Below are positions 1-8,379 of a DNA stretch of 63,881 bases, piece after piece. Origin of the DNA: Roseburia sp. (GTDB lineage: Bacteria > Bacillota > Clostridia > Lachnospirales > Lachnospiraceae); NCBI GenBank assembly GCA_017549185.1, contig JAFYVJ010000068.1, positions 1-63,881 on the forward strand, given 5' to 3'. How positions within the stretch are numbered: position 1 is the stretch's first letter; the number at the start of each line of letters is the position of its first letter. The position numbers were made by a program, and so were the translations under genes. The notes under the pieces were generated by a model. The model was not told the origin of the DNA, searched no databases, and was given only the letters and a program-made list of their open reading frames with translations.

Positions 1-115
1 ATACGGATAATTGTGTTTTCGCAGATTCAATTATACTAGTGATTTAGGGGGTAATCACCTTTTTTGTGCAAAAATGTGAGAATTCCTTGAAAATATAAGG
101 TTTAAAAAATAAAAA

Positions 116-138
116 AGGTAGTAGATTTGACACTACCT
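116..138. promoter_or_regulatory. Small inverted repeat upstream of the first lipoprotein gene
   Basis: AGGTAGT (116-122) and ACTACCT (132-138) form a perfect 7-bp inverted repeat with a 9-nt loop, 22 nt before the ATG at 161. It could be an operator or a leader hairpin. No run of T follows, so it is not an obvious terminator. Nothing else is recognised in bases 1-115. Confidence 0.35.
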
Positions 139-160
139 ATAGGTTCTAGGAGGGAATATT

Positions 161-817
161 ATGAGAGTAAAAAGATTAATGAGTATGTTTTTAGTAATTA
201 TTATGACGATATCTTTATGTGCATGTGGAGAAAACAATGCATCAGGAAACAGCGCGTCTGATAAATCTTTGTATGAGCAGGGATTAGGAGTTATTGCTTT
301 GATGGCAGAGGCTGCACAGGCAGAAGAGTATGTGGGAGCTTATACCGGTAATCCGGAAATTATGGAAATCATTCAGAATGTGGCAGCCGGAGATTATACA
401 ACACCAACAGCGGTATATTCCCTTTCTGTAAATGATGAAGTTTTATTAAGTATGTTAGGACTGGAAAATCTGAAGGGTATTTCTGCTGAATTGAAAGAAA
501 ACTTATTAAGCAGATCCTTTGGTTCACTGATTACACAGATAAACGGCTATGCAGGTGTAAACAATCTGGCAGCATCTAGTGTACTGACACTTGGAAAATC
601 ATTTGTAGATAGTAGCATAACAGAAGATGTGATTTATATTTATACATTTGAAAATGCTTTCCCAGTAGCAGTTTCATTTACGGTTGGAGAAAACGGTGCT
701 GTTTCAGCAGGTGGCAATTTTATTATGTATGAAGAATTTACTTGTGGTTCAGTAGCGGAAGTTCAAGAGTTCTTTAGTGAATTTGGGGCAGTAGTAGCAG
801 AAGTAGATTTAAAATAG
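161..817 (+). CDS. Lipoprotein of unknown function
   Basis: A 218-residue secreted protein. It begins with a basic N-terminus, a hydrophobic stretch (about residues 7-20) and a lipobox L-C-A-C, so Cys22 is the predicted lipidation site and the protein would be tethered to the outer face of the membrane. The mature part is acidic and has no motif I recognise. The start is supported by AGGAGGG seven bases before the ATG. It stands alone; the next gene starts about 80 bases downstream with its own weak ribosome site. No function is assigned. Confidence 0.8.
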   Translation: MRVKRLMSMFLVIIMTISLCACGENNASGNSASDKSLYEQGLGVIALMAEAAQAEEYVGAYTGNPEIMEIIQNVAAGDYTTPTAVYSLSVNDEVLLSMLGLENLKGISAELKENLLSRSFGSLITQINGYAGVNNLAASSVLTLGKSFVDSSITEDVIYIYTFENAFPVAVSFTVGENGAVSAGGNFIMYEEFTCGSVAEVQEFFSEFGAVVAEVDLK

Positions 818-896
818 CAAGAGTAATTTAAGGATTTATTGATTTATGTCGAAATATGTGTTATGCTTACCAAATCTTGTAAATGGAGTTGGTATA

Positions 897-1457
897 GTGA
901 AAGTATATCATGGAACGCTTTTGCGCCATGCAGTTGACATATGCAATAATGGAATTGATTTAAATAAGAGTAAAAAATATTTAGATTTTGGTAGAGGATT
1001 TTATGTTACACCAGATATTGAAATGGCAAAGAATATGGCAAGGCGAGCATTAGAGTTTGAAAAAAGGGCAAAGAGAGGTAATGATGCTTTTCCTGCGGTA
1101 ATGACATTTGAATATAAAGAATGTCAGGAATTAAATTATAAAAAGTTTGAATTTGAAGATATAAATTGGGCAAAATTTATTATGGCAAATCGCTTGACAT
1201 TAGATGTTGTACAGAAATTAGGATTAATAGACAGTAATGCAGATTTAAAATACGATATTATAATTGGTGGTACTGCGGATGGAAGTGTAGCTAATATAGC
1301 ATCAAATCTACGTTTTGGAACTTTGAAACCAGAGGAATTTGAATTGAATTTATCAGATTTTTTGAAAAAAGATGGTAGTTCATTCGGTATACAAATAGTA
1401 TTTTGCACAGAAAGAGCTTTATCTTGCATAGAATATATAAAATGTGATATTATATAA
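897..1457 (+). CDS. DUF3990 family protein (ADP-ribosyltransferase-like fold)
   Basis: The 186-residue protein carries the hallmarks of DUF3990: V-Y-H-G-T at the N-terminus, D-F-G-R-G-F-Y-V-T about 25 residues later, and a C-terminal Q-I-V-F-C-T-E-R-A-L motif. These resemble elements of the ADP-ribosyltransferase fold (inference). I place the start at GTG 897, which has GGAG eight bases upstream and gives the family-typical V-K-V-Y-H-G-T start. An in-frame ATG at 846 would add 17 residues unlike the family. The gene is followed after 21 bases by a 72-codon gene. DUF3990 genes often sit beside small genes in toxin-antitoxin-like pairs, so a TA module is plausible but unproven. Confidence 0.7.
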   Translation: MKVYHGTLLRHAVDICNNGIDLNKSKKYLDFGRGFYVTPDIEMAKNMARRALEFEKRAKRGNDAFPAVMTFEYKECQELNYKKFEFEDINWAKFIMANRLTLDVVQKLGLIDSNADLKYDIIIGGTADGSVANIASNLRFGTLKPEEFELNLSDFLKKDGSSFGIQIVFCTERALSCIEYIKCDII

Positions 1458-1478
1458 ATGAGAAAAGAGGTGGGAATC

Positions 1479-1697
1479 ATGAAAGATAGGGTTAATAAAT
1501 ATAAGAATAGTATGGTAAATATATTTAGAATAAAATATGATATTTCTGAGTTTGAAGCAAAAAAATGGATTAGAGAGTATGATTTTAATAGCGTACTTAA
1601 ATCATGTAATTATATTGCCCTTCATGATGACCCAGAAATTTGGGTAGATGCAATTTATCAATGGGCAACAGGAGAAGAAGATTTATTAGAGATGTAA
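1479..1697 (+). CDS. Small protein, candidate partner (antitoxin-like) of the DUF3990 protein
   Basis: A 72-residue protein rich in charged and aromatic residues, predicted mostly helical, with no signal or membrane segment. The ATG at 1479 has AAGAGG upstream at good spacing. An in-frame ATG at 1458, abutting the stop of the previous gene, lacks a ribosome site. The gene is co-directional with the DUF3990 gene and is closed by a terminator at 1707, so the two form a bicistronic unit. I recognise no domain with certainty; the size and position are those of a TA partner, as for the DUF3791 proteins that accompany some DUF3990 genes. Confidence 0.6.
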   Translation: MKDRVNKYKNSMVNIFRIKYDISEFEAKKWIREYDFNSVLKSCNYIALHDDPEIWVDAIYQWATGEEDLLEM

Positions 1698-1706
1698 AAA
1701 ATGTAC

Positions 1707-1744
1707 AAGGCATATCAGGTAGAGATACTTGGTGTGCCTTTTTT
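1707..1744 (+). terminator. Intrinsic terminator after the DUF3990 pair
   Basis: A 10-bp stem, AAGGCATATC (1707-1716) with GGTGTGCCTT (1731-1740), with two G-T wobbles and followed by a run of T to 1744. It closes the two-gene unit 897-1697. Confidence 0.75.
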
Positions 1745-1846
1745 CGGTTATGAGCATAGTGCCAAAGCTATAAAAAACATTGTCGAAAGTTGTAGAATGA
1801 ATTGTAATATGAATTGGAAAGTTATAGTAGATATGAGGAGAGAATA

Positions 1847-2221
1847 ATGGTGAATATACTGGCAAGATTTTTGGCGAAAAAAGATTCTAAAAAAGATTTT
1901 AGTAGATGGTATTCAAAAAGAATTAAGGAATATGAAAATATTATAAACATGGTTGAACAAAATGTTGGCACAAAAAGTGTGTGTGAAAAAAGGATGTAGC
2001 GCATGTTGCAAACAAGCTATATATATTAATCCGGCTGATTATAGAATTATTAAAACGTACACAGAGCAATTATCATATGATGAAAAGGAAAGATTAAAAA
2101 ACAGGTCAGAGAAGCACTAGATACATTAAAGCAAGTGGATATACCAATGAAAACTGTAGGTGAGATTACTGAAAGTACGGAAGAGGAATTTGTGAAAAAA
2201 TATCCGAAATATATTCAATAA
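1847..2221 (+). pseudogene. Broken YkgJ-type cysteine-cluster protein (two frameshifts)
   Basis: The ATG at 1847 follows GAGGAG and opens a frame (M-V-N-I-L-A-R-F-L) that ends at a TAG at 1997. Reading continues sensibly in another frame from about 1975-1990 with K-G-C-S-A-C-C-K-Q followed by N-P-A-D-Y, the cysteine-cluster signature of the YkgJ (CxxCxxCC, PF03692) family. It then returns to the original frame at the A-run near 2096-2101 and ends at TAA 2219-2221. The two shifts compensate (one extra, one missing base). Joined, the product would be about 124 residues. It is a decayed gene or carries two sequencing errors; both shifts lie in or next to simple repeats (GTGTGTG and poly-A). Confidence 0.7.
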
Positions 2222-2389
2222 TTATTTTACAGTGTATTAAAAATTAAGGAAGTCAGGCCTGCTACCCTATTAGAGTAGTTGAATGCACTAAATGATTAAT
2301 TTTGCGACAGTCCCTTTTTTGTAGAAACTTTTGATGCTATTTGCTATAATGATTCATGGTAGTAAGGGAATAGGTCGGAGGAAGGATTT

Positions 2390-4861
2390 ATGGGAGAACA
2401 CTGGATATTCATATTAGTGTCATTAGGGGTGTGTACACTGAGTATTTGGATTGCTAAAAGTATATATGACAGACGAGAGCAACGTGCGAAAGAGTTGCGT
2501 ATCAGCGGTCTGTATCAGACAATTTTAGACGGTACGCAAACAGCGATTGTGGTACATGATATTGAGACTGGGGAAATTGTGTACATTAATGAGTTGTTAC
2601 GTAAAATCTACGAGGTGGAAGGAAAGATTGAAAATCTTTCGACAGAATCAAAACTTATAAAAGAGCGTGGTAAGAAACATTTAGATCTTGATTATGCAGC
2701 ACTTAAAACGGGAGCATGTAATGAGGCGATTGAGTATCATGATTCCGGTAGAATTTATCAGGTGAAAGGTAAGATTATAGATTGGAATGGCAGAGAAGCG
2801 TATCTGGAATATCTGACAGATGTGACGGATAGTAAGAAGTTTAACGAACAGCTACAGTTAGAGCATGAGGAGTTACAACGTAAGTATCAGGAAGAGGTAT
2901 TATATCGTGAAAAGGCGATTGCAGATGATATTATTGCATCTTGTCGTATCAATCTGTCACAGGGCTATGTGGAAGAGATGCGAGTAGGTACACAGGATGG
3001 TTATGAAAATACATATCGGTATGCAGTGGATTTGTTATCGCGTACGACTGCATTTACAAATAAAGTATGGATGGCGGAAGAACAGAATACGAGCATGTCG
3101 GGTTCGATTCTGCTAAATCATTATCTGCACGGAGGACGTAGTGCTTCGGAAGAATATATGGCAGAGTTAAAAGATGGAAGGCATGTGTGGCTTAGAAGTG
3201 AAGCGAAATTGGTACAACGTCCGGAAACTGCGGAGATTATCGCATTTACCTACTGTAAAAATATTACTCGTGAAAAGGTTTTAACTAATATTTTAGAATG
3301 TATCATGTCTTTTGATTATGATGAAATTTTTACGGTAGACTCTCTTAATGGACAGATTTCATTAGTAACAACGGGGCGTTATGTTATGGATGAGCAGATG
3401 CAGGAGGGGTACTATGAAGAAGAGATTGATAATCTTATAGAAAGAGCTGGTACAAAGGCAGATGCCGAATGTCTGAAAAAAGATTTGAAGTTAGATCATA
3501 TTTTGCAGATTTTAGAGGTGGAACCGGTATATATTAAAGAGGTTTCATTACGTTCTAAAAATGGAAAAGCACGTTTGAAACAGTTGCGGTTTAATTATTT
3601 AAATGAGACTTTGGGAACATTACTTTTTACCATTACGGATATTGATGAAATGGTGAAGGCTGAGAAACAGAAGCAGGAGGAATTAGAGAAAGCACTACTG
3701 ATAGCAGAAGAAGCTAATATTACAAAGATGCGTTTCCTTGCAAATATGAGTCACGAGATTCGTACGCCTATGAATGTAATTATTGGTTTGGCATCGATTA
3801 TTCGAGATGAGGCCGAACATGCGGAAGCAGTATTAGAGAATGCTAATCGTTTGGATTCTGCTTCAAAATATTTATTATCACTTTTAAATGATGTGTTGGA
3901 TATGTCTCGCTTGGAAAGCGGAAGTGCGTCTTTAAGTAAGCAGGAATTTATGGTGCAGCAGTTTTGGGAAACTATAAACACCATAGCGACTTCACAGGCT
4001 AAAGCGGCTGATGTTAATTATGTTTTTGAAAAAGAAGAGGGGATTCAAAAAAGTTATATTGGAGATGTTGTTCGCTTAGAACAGATTCTAATTAATCTAA
4101 TTAACAATGCGATTAAGTTTACTCCAAAGGGCGGCACCGTAACAGTATGTATAAGTCAGTTGGAAGTAGTACAGAAGCGTGCTAAGTTACAGGCGAAAGT
4201 CAGTGATACAGGGATTGGTATTTCAAAGGAGTTTTTGCCAAAAGTATTTCAGGCATTTTCACAGGAGCATGATGCGGCTACAAGTTTTTACGGGGGCAGT
4301 GGCTTAGGCTTGTCAATCGCCAAAAGTTTTGTGCATATGATGGATGGCGATATTACGGTAGAGAGCCAGGAAGGATATGGTACTACCTTTACAGTTGAGG
4401 TCTGGCTGGATGTGGCAACAGACCGAGATGTGGTCAAACAGGTAGAACAGGCTGAGAGTGAGAATGATTTTTTTGTGGGAAAACGTATTTTACTAGTAGA
4501 AGATCATCCTCTTAATACAGTGGTTGCAAGAAGAGTACTTGAAAGGCAAAAGATGGATGTTATTCATGCAGAAAATGGGCAGGATGCGCTGAAGTTATTT
4601 GTAGAAAGTGAAATTGGAGCATATGACGCAATTCTTATGGATGTGCGTATGCCGGTTATGGATGGTATTACAGCGACACAAAGGATTCGTGAACTTAATC
4701 GTGTGGATGCAAAAACGATTCCAATTATTGCAATGACGGCCAATGCTTATGACGAGGATAGGCAGAAGACTTATGAAGCAGGCATGAATGCTCATCTTGC
4801 AAAACCAATTGAACCTAGAAGGTTGTATGATACGTTAGCAGAGCAGATGGGATGTAAGTGA
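2390..4861 (+). CDS. Hybrid sensor histidine kinase with C-terminal receiver
   Basis: An 823-residue membrane-anchored hybrid kinase. One N-terminal transmembrane helix (about 4-22) is followed by PAS-like sensor regions (about 40-150 and 170-420) and a linker helix. A HisKA dimerisation domain has the H-box S-H-E-I-R-T-P-M (phospho-His near 455). The HATPase domain has an N-box near 565-575, D-T-G-I-G near 605 and G-S-G-L-G-L-S-I near 635-643. A receiver spans about 700-820, with acceptor Asp near 750 in L-M-D-V-R-M-P. No output domain or separate HPt gene lies nearby, so the phosphorelay partner is probably encoded elsewhere. The start has GGAGGAAGG upstream. No extracellular domain is visible, suggesting cytoplasmic or membrane-proximal sensing. 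Confidence 0.9.
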   Translation: MGEHWIFILVSLGVCTLSIWIAKSIYDRREQRAKELRISGLYQTILDGTQTAIVVHDIETGEIVYINELLRKIYEVEGKIENLSTESKLIKERGKKHLDLDYAALKTGACNEAIEYHDSGRIYQVKGKIIDWNGREAYLEYLTDVTDSKKFNEQLQLEHEELQRKYQEEVLYREKAIADDIIASCRINLSQGYVEEMRVGTQDGYENTYRYAVDLLSRTTAFTNKVWMAEEQNTSMSGSILLNHYLHGGRSASEEYMAELKDGRHVWLRSEAKLVQRPETAEIIAFTYCKNITREKVLTNILECIMSFDYDEIFTVDSLNGQISLVTTGRYVMDEQMQEGYYEEEIDNLIERAGTKADAECLKKDLKLDHILQILEVEPVYIKEVSLRSKNGKARLKQLRFNYLNETLGTLLFTITDIDEMVKAEKQKQEELEKALLIAEEANITKMRFLANMSHEIRTPMNVIIGLASIIRDEAEHAEAVLENANRLDSASKYLLSLLNDVLDMSRLESGSASLSKQEFMVQQFWETINTIATSQAKAADVNYVFEKEEGIQKSYIGDVVRLEQILINLINNAIKFTPKGGTVTVCISQLEVVQKRAKLQAKVSDTGIGISKEFLPKVFQAFSQEHDAATSFYGGSGLGLSIAKSFVHMMDGDITVESQEGYGTTFTVEVWLDVATDRDVVKQVEQAESENDFFVGKRILLVEDHPLNTVVARRVLERQKMDVIHAENGQDALKLFVESEIGAYDAILMDVRMPVMDGITATQRIRELNRVDAKTIPIIAMTANAYDEDRQKTYEAGMNAHLAKPIEPRRLYDTLAEQMGCK

Positions 4862-4878
4862 AAGGATAATAGATAATA

Positions 4879-4937
4879 AAAGGGCTTGTTTTTATAGGTG
4901 TTGAATATATCCAATATCTATGAACCAAGTCCTTTTT
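4879..4937 (+). terminator. Intrinsic terminator after the hybrid kinase gene
   Basis: A long two-part stem: AAAGGGCTTG (4879-4888) pairs with CAAGTCCTTT (4926-4935), and ATAGGTGTTG pairs with CAATATCTAT inside it, allowing G-T pairs. T residues follow to 4937. Confidence 0.75.
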
Positions 4938-5231
4938 CAAACAGTTGACTCTGCGAATTAGACTTCCTTACTTTTTGACACCACAACAAAAAATACGTTT
5001 ATACAAAATAGGAGCACTTATATAGACTGTGAAAATAAATACTCAGAGGAAGAACGCCTTTTTATCAGCCCATTAAATGAAAGATTATCGTTCTAAATCC
5101 TTTTATATCTGGTGCAAGGTATTAAAAATGCAGAAAAATATAATTACTAATTGCTGTTTATTTTAAAAGGTTTGTCACAAACAGCAATTTCAAGTGTTTA
5201 ATATATATAAACAAAGGAAAGGGGGAGTGTA
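4938..5231. other. Non-coding stretch before the ECF sigma gene
   Basis: AT-rich, with no convincing gene. A short open frame at about 5030-5095 ends at a TAA and has no ribosome site; it may be a coding remnant but matches nothing I recognise. The only clear structure is the inverted repeat at 5150-5188, listed separately. Confidence 0.4.
5150..5188. promoter_or_regulatory. Perfect 10-bp inverted repeat upstream of the ECF sigma gene
   Basis: ATTGCTGTTT (5150-5159) and AAACAGCAAT (5179-5188) are perfect inverted copies separated by 19 bases, about 45 bases before the sigma-factor start. The position fits an operator or promoter-proximal element for the sigma/anti-sigma operon; autoregulation by the ECF factor is only a guess. 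Confidence 0.4.
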
Positions 5232-5726
5232 ATGTTACATAATGAATGGAAACTAATATATGAAAGATATTCCAAGGCACTATATCTATATGCACTTTCC
5301 CTTACAGGAAATCCGCAGGACGCTGAGGATTTGGTACAAGAAACCGTTGTAAAAGCTTTTTTATCTTATGAGGCAACAGGAAGTATAAAAAGTTGGTTAA
5401 TTATTGTGCTGAGGAATGAATTTTTAAATTTAATGAGGAAGCGAAAACGAGAAGTGTATGAGAATCCCTCTCTTTCCTTAGATAATAAAGCTTCCTATGA
5501 ATTTGATTTATTAGATAACATAATTCAAAATGAAGAACGAATGCAATTATATCTTGCAATTCGAAAACTTCCAATTACTATGCAAGAGATTTTAATTGAA
5601 AGCGTTTATCTTAATATGAGAGACGAAGAAATTGCTTTATTACATCGAACGAGTCAAGAAAATGTACGTCAGATTCGCTCGCGAGCAAAGAAGAAGATAA
5701 TAGAATTTATGAAGGAGGTACGATGA
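5232..5726 (+). CDS. ECF-type RNA polymerase sigma factor
   Basis: A 164-residue sigma-70 family protein of extracytoplasmic-function size. Region 2 is at about 8-70 with the typical N-P-Q-D-A-E-D-L-V-Q-E-T helix. Region 4 is at about 105-160, where the helix-turn-helix includes R-D-E-E-I-A-L-L and Q-E-N-V-R-Q-I-R-S-R-A-K. A strong AGGAAAGGGGGAG precedes the ATG. Its 3' end overlaps the next gene, which has a single membrane helix and looks like its regulator, the usual sigma/anti-sigma arrangement. It should direct core polymerase to promoters for an envelope response; targets are not evident here. Confidence 0.9.
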   Translation: MLHNEWKLIYERYSKALYLYALSLTGNPQDAEDLVQETVVKAFLSYEATGSIKSWLIIVLRNEFLNLMRKRKREVYENPSLSLDNKASYEFDLLDNIIQNEERMQLYLAIRKLPITMQEILIESVYLNMRDEEIALLHRTSQENVRQIRSRAKKKIIEFMKEVR

Positions 5727-6715
5727 TGAGAGAATGGGATGAGAACAAACTTGATCATGAATTAGAAGTATTATTAAATGAGATTCCTGAACATGATGAA
5801 TTTGAGAAACGTATTGAAAAATATATCAATGATAGGATTCGTAAGATTGTGCATAAAACACTTGCAATGACGGTTATTGTAGCAATTCTTTTGCTAGCAC
5901 TTGTCAATCCTATGTTTAAAGTAAGTTTTATTGATCCAACGAAAAGGAATGAGAATGACACTTCTATTTATTTTGATGTGTTACGCGATTACTATGAAAC
6001 AACTCGTCCATATGTAGAGATTGTATCCTTGGACGCAGAATATAAAGGACTCGCCCATTATGAGGTAACTATGCAAGCGACAAATCATAGGGAACGGTTA
6101 AATGTTGGAAGAACTAATATACTTTACGATTTGAATTGTGGAACTATTAAAAATCTAAATGATGCACAATTATATTTAATGACTTACATGGGGAGATTTG
6201 ATAATTATCTCTATCAAAATGATGAAAATTGGATTAAGGAATCTATTGAAGAGTTGAGAAAGCTACCTGAATCTTCCAATATATATATTTCGTTATACAC
6301 AGCACTTCCACAGGCAATAGATGAACTTAGAAATGCAAATATTTGTTTAGAATGGATAGAAGTATATCAGCCCGATGTGGAATATCGCGGTGGACTGAGT
6401 TTGGCATTAAGCAGTGCACAAGATAAAACAGATTTGCGCTATGAAATATCAGAGGCAGAGTTGATCGATGTGTATTGTAACAATTTGAAAAATTTACTCG
6501 AACATAAAGACATGTGGAAAGAATTAAGTCTGCCAAGTACAACTGTTATATATGGAGATTTGAGTGTTCTCCAAGATACATATGAGGACGCATTATATTT
6601 AACAGAATTAAAGACGGAACGATTCACTCTCTATGGAGAGAAGAAGGATATTATTGAGTTTTTGGAGAATATAGATATTATTTCTATACAAATTGATGAA
6701 ATAACTCTTTATTAA
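5726..6715 (+). CDS. Membrane anti-sigma factor-like regulator
   Basis: A 329-residue protein with an N-terminal cytoplasmic segment (about 1-45), one transmembrane helix (about 46-63, rich in V, I, L and A) and a large extracytoplasmic domain. This resembles the sigma-factor regulator families (Sigma_reg_N/Sigma_reg_C type) that pair with ECF factors. The ATG at 5726 lies seven bases after AGGAGG and overlaps the sigma stop; an ATG three bases earlier is also possible. Inference: the N-terminal part holds the upstream sigma factor inactive and the outer domain senses the signal. No zinc-binding ZAS motif (HxxxCxxC) is visible, so it is not a classical zinc anti-sigma. Confidence 0.7.
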   Translation: MREWDENKLDHELEVLLNEIPEHDEFEKRIEKYINDRIRKIVHKTLAMTVIVAILLLALVNPMFKVSFIDPTKRNENDTSIYFDVLRDYYETTRPYVEIVSLDAEYKGLAHYEVTMQATNHRERLNVGRTNILYDLNCGTIKNLNDAQLYLMTYMGRFDNYLYQNDENWIKESIEELRKLPESSNIYISLYTALPQAIDELRNANICLEWIEVYQPDVEYRGGLSLALSSAQDKTDLRYEISEAELIDVYCNNLKNLLEHKDMWKELSLPSTTVIYGDLSVLQDTYEDALYLTELKTERFTLYGEKKDIIEFLENIDIISIQIDEITLY

Positions 6716-6807
6716 ATTCCCCATAAGTTAGATAAAATTCAAATTATAGACAATATACAAGACAAAGTGAGTTTGGCTAATGTTGATTTTTGAATAGTGC
6801 AAAATAT

Positions 6808-6878
6808 AAAAAGAGGTGCTGTATCAGATTTCTTTCTGCTAAGTACGCAAAAGAAATCTGGTACGGCACCTCTTTTTT
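6808..6878. terminator. Bidirectional intrinsic terminator between convergent genes
   Basis: A very long hairpin: an A-rich start and AAGAGGTGC followed by AGATTTCTTT pairs across a short loop with AAAGAAATCT and GCACCTCTT, flanked by A-runs on one side and T-runs on the other. It serves both the anti-sigma gene (plus strand) and the M20 peptidase gene (minus strand). Confidence 0.85.
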
Positions 6879-6924
6879 ATGTTCAATAATATTTGAACCA
6901 AAATCGAATTACTAAGTGAAATAT

Positions 6925-8379
6925 CTACTTTACTCGTGCTGCCTGTGCTTTGATGATTTCTTTGTAGTAATCAACAGCACCCGGCAGGCATCCGGTTTCG
7001 ATAGTTTCATTTAAACCGTGCATACCAGCCATCTGCTCTGGTCCATAGTTTACAGGACTGAAACGTACACAGCTGTCTGCTACGTCATCGTAGAAGCGTG
7101 CATCCGTACCACCGGTTACTACATATGGAAGAATGCCGATACCTGGGAAGCAGGTTTTAATCGTATTTTGTGTGATAGCAAAAGCATCTCCGTTTAAATC
7201 TAAAGATTTTGACGGATAACCACGGTAAACAACTTCTGTTTCTAATCCAAATTTCTTAGCTAATTCAGTGATTATTTCAATACTTTCATCTGTACCCTGA
7301 TGAGGGATATATCTCATATTTGCACACACGCTGGCTTCCTGTGGAAGTACGTTATATCCAGAAGAACCGGCCTGCATAGTGAAAGCAATCGTAGTCTGTA
7401 ACATAGCTGCAGCCTGTGCACTAATCATTGGCATTACTTTCTTTAAAAGAGGACCAAAGAGCCAAAGATTTGCCATTACAAGGCGTAATCCGAAATTACC
7501 TACATAAGGAGCCATACTAGTAAACATTGCAGTAACAGCAGGAGTAAAGGCAACACGGAAAGGAGTTTTCTTTTCTACACAACTGATAAATTTTGCTAAG
7601 CGTGGAATTGGTGTATTTTTGCCTGGTGCACTGGCATGTCCGCCATTGCTGCTGGCAATAAATTTTACATCACCATATCCTTTTTCAAAAATACCCACTG
7701 CAGCAAAATGTCCTTTTACGCCACCAATAGGATCTTGAATAATACTACCACCTTCGTCGCAGAGCATGAATAGATGTACATCATGGTCTTTTAACCATTT
7801 TGCAAGTTTCGGAGCACCAGTACCACCAATTTCTTCGGTACAGCTACTACCCATATAAATATCACAAGCAGGAACATAACCTTCAGAAATCATTTCCTCT
7901 GCGGCCTGTAAAAATGCCATAAGACTGCATTTTGTATCAGCTGAGCCACGTCCCCATACTTTGCCATCTGCAATTGTTCCGGAAAATGGAGGATATTTCC
8001 ATTCGCCGGTAGCTTCAACAACGTCCATGTGACTGATTAACATGATGGGTTCTTTGGAAGAGTTTCCCTTCCATTTTAATAATAAGTTACCATCAATTTC
8101 TACTTTCTCGCAGGTTGCAAAAACCTTTGGAAATAATTCTTCTAATAATTTATGAAAAGCAAGGAACTTTTCATAGGAAGGGTCATTTCGGTCTGAAATA
8201 GTTTCAATCTGTACCATGCGAGATAATTTTTCTGAATATGTATCAATACGTGTTGTATCTTCAGACAATGAAAAAGAGGTCTGTTTTTTGGGTAAAACCA
8301 GTGTGCGGATTACTGCAATCAGCAGGCACATAAGTAAAATACCAAGTAATAATAATAGTATTGTAATAACGGCATCCAT
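6925..8379 (-). CDS. M20 family metallopeptidase, PM20D1/CPS1-like, membrane-anchored
   Basis: A 484-residue zinc-dependent amidohydrolase. An N-terminal hydrophobic helix (about 4-27) should anchor it. The M20 metal ligands are present: S-H-M-D-V-V (His near 115), G-R-G-S-A-D-T-K (bridging Asp), C-T-E-E-I-G-G (catalytic and ligand Glu), a later C-D-E-G-G and a C-terminal G-M-H-G-L-N-E. Length and motifs resemble carboxypeptidase-S/PM20D1-type enzymes that cut or form N-acyl amino acids or dipeptides. It is third in a three-gene minus-strand operon behind two membrane proteins, its start overlapping the stop of the gene before it (TAATG). Inference: the membrane pair transports the peptide-like substrate or product. 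Confidence 0.85.
   Translation of the reverse strand: MDAVITILLLLLGILLMCLLIAVIRTLVLPKKQTSFSLSEDTTRIDTYSEKLSRMVQIETISDRNDPSYEKFLAFHKLLEELFPKVFATCEKVEIDGNLLLKWKGNSSKEPIMLISHMDVVEATGEWKYPPFSGTIADGKVWGRGSADTKCSLMAFLQAAEEMISEGYVPACDIYMGSSCTEEIGGTGAPKLAKWLKDHDVHLFMLCDEGGSIIQDPIGGVKGHFAAVGIFEKGYGDVKFIASSNGGHASAPGKNTPIPRLAKFISCVEKKTPFRVAFTPAVTAMFTSMAPYVGNFGLRLVMANLWLFGPLLKKVMPMISAQAAAMLQTTIAFTMQAGSSGYNVLPQEASVCANMRYIPHQGTDESIEIITELAKKFGLETEVVYRGYPSKSLDLNGDAFAITQNTIKTCFPGIGILPYVVTGGTDARFYDDVADSCVRFSPVNYGPEQMAGMHGLNETIETGCLPGAVDYYKEIIKAQAARVK

Noticed and set aside
846-896. N-terminal extension of the DUF3990 protein from ATG 846
   Set aside because: GTG 897 has a better-spaced GGAG and gives the family-typical start; the extra 17 residues do not resemble the family.
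5030-5095. Short open frame upstream of the ECF sigma gene as a gene
   Set aside because: It is only about 20 codons, with no start codon or ribosome site; at most a remnant.
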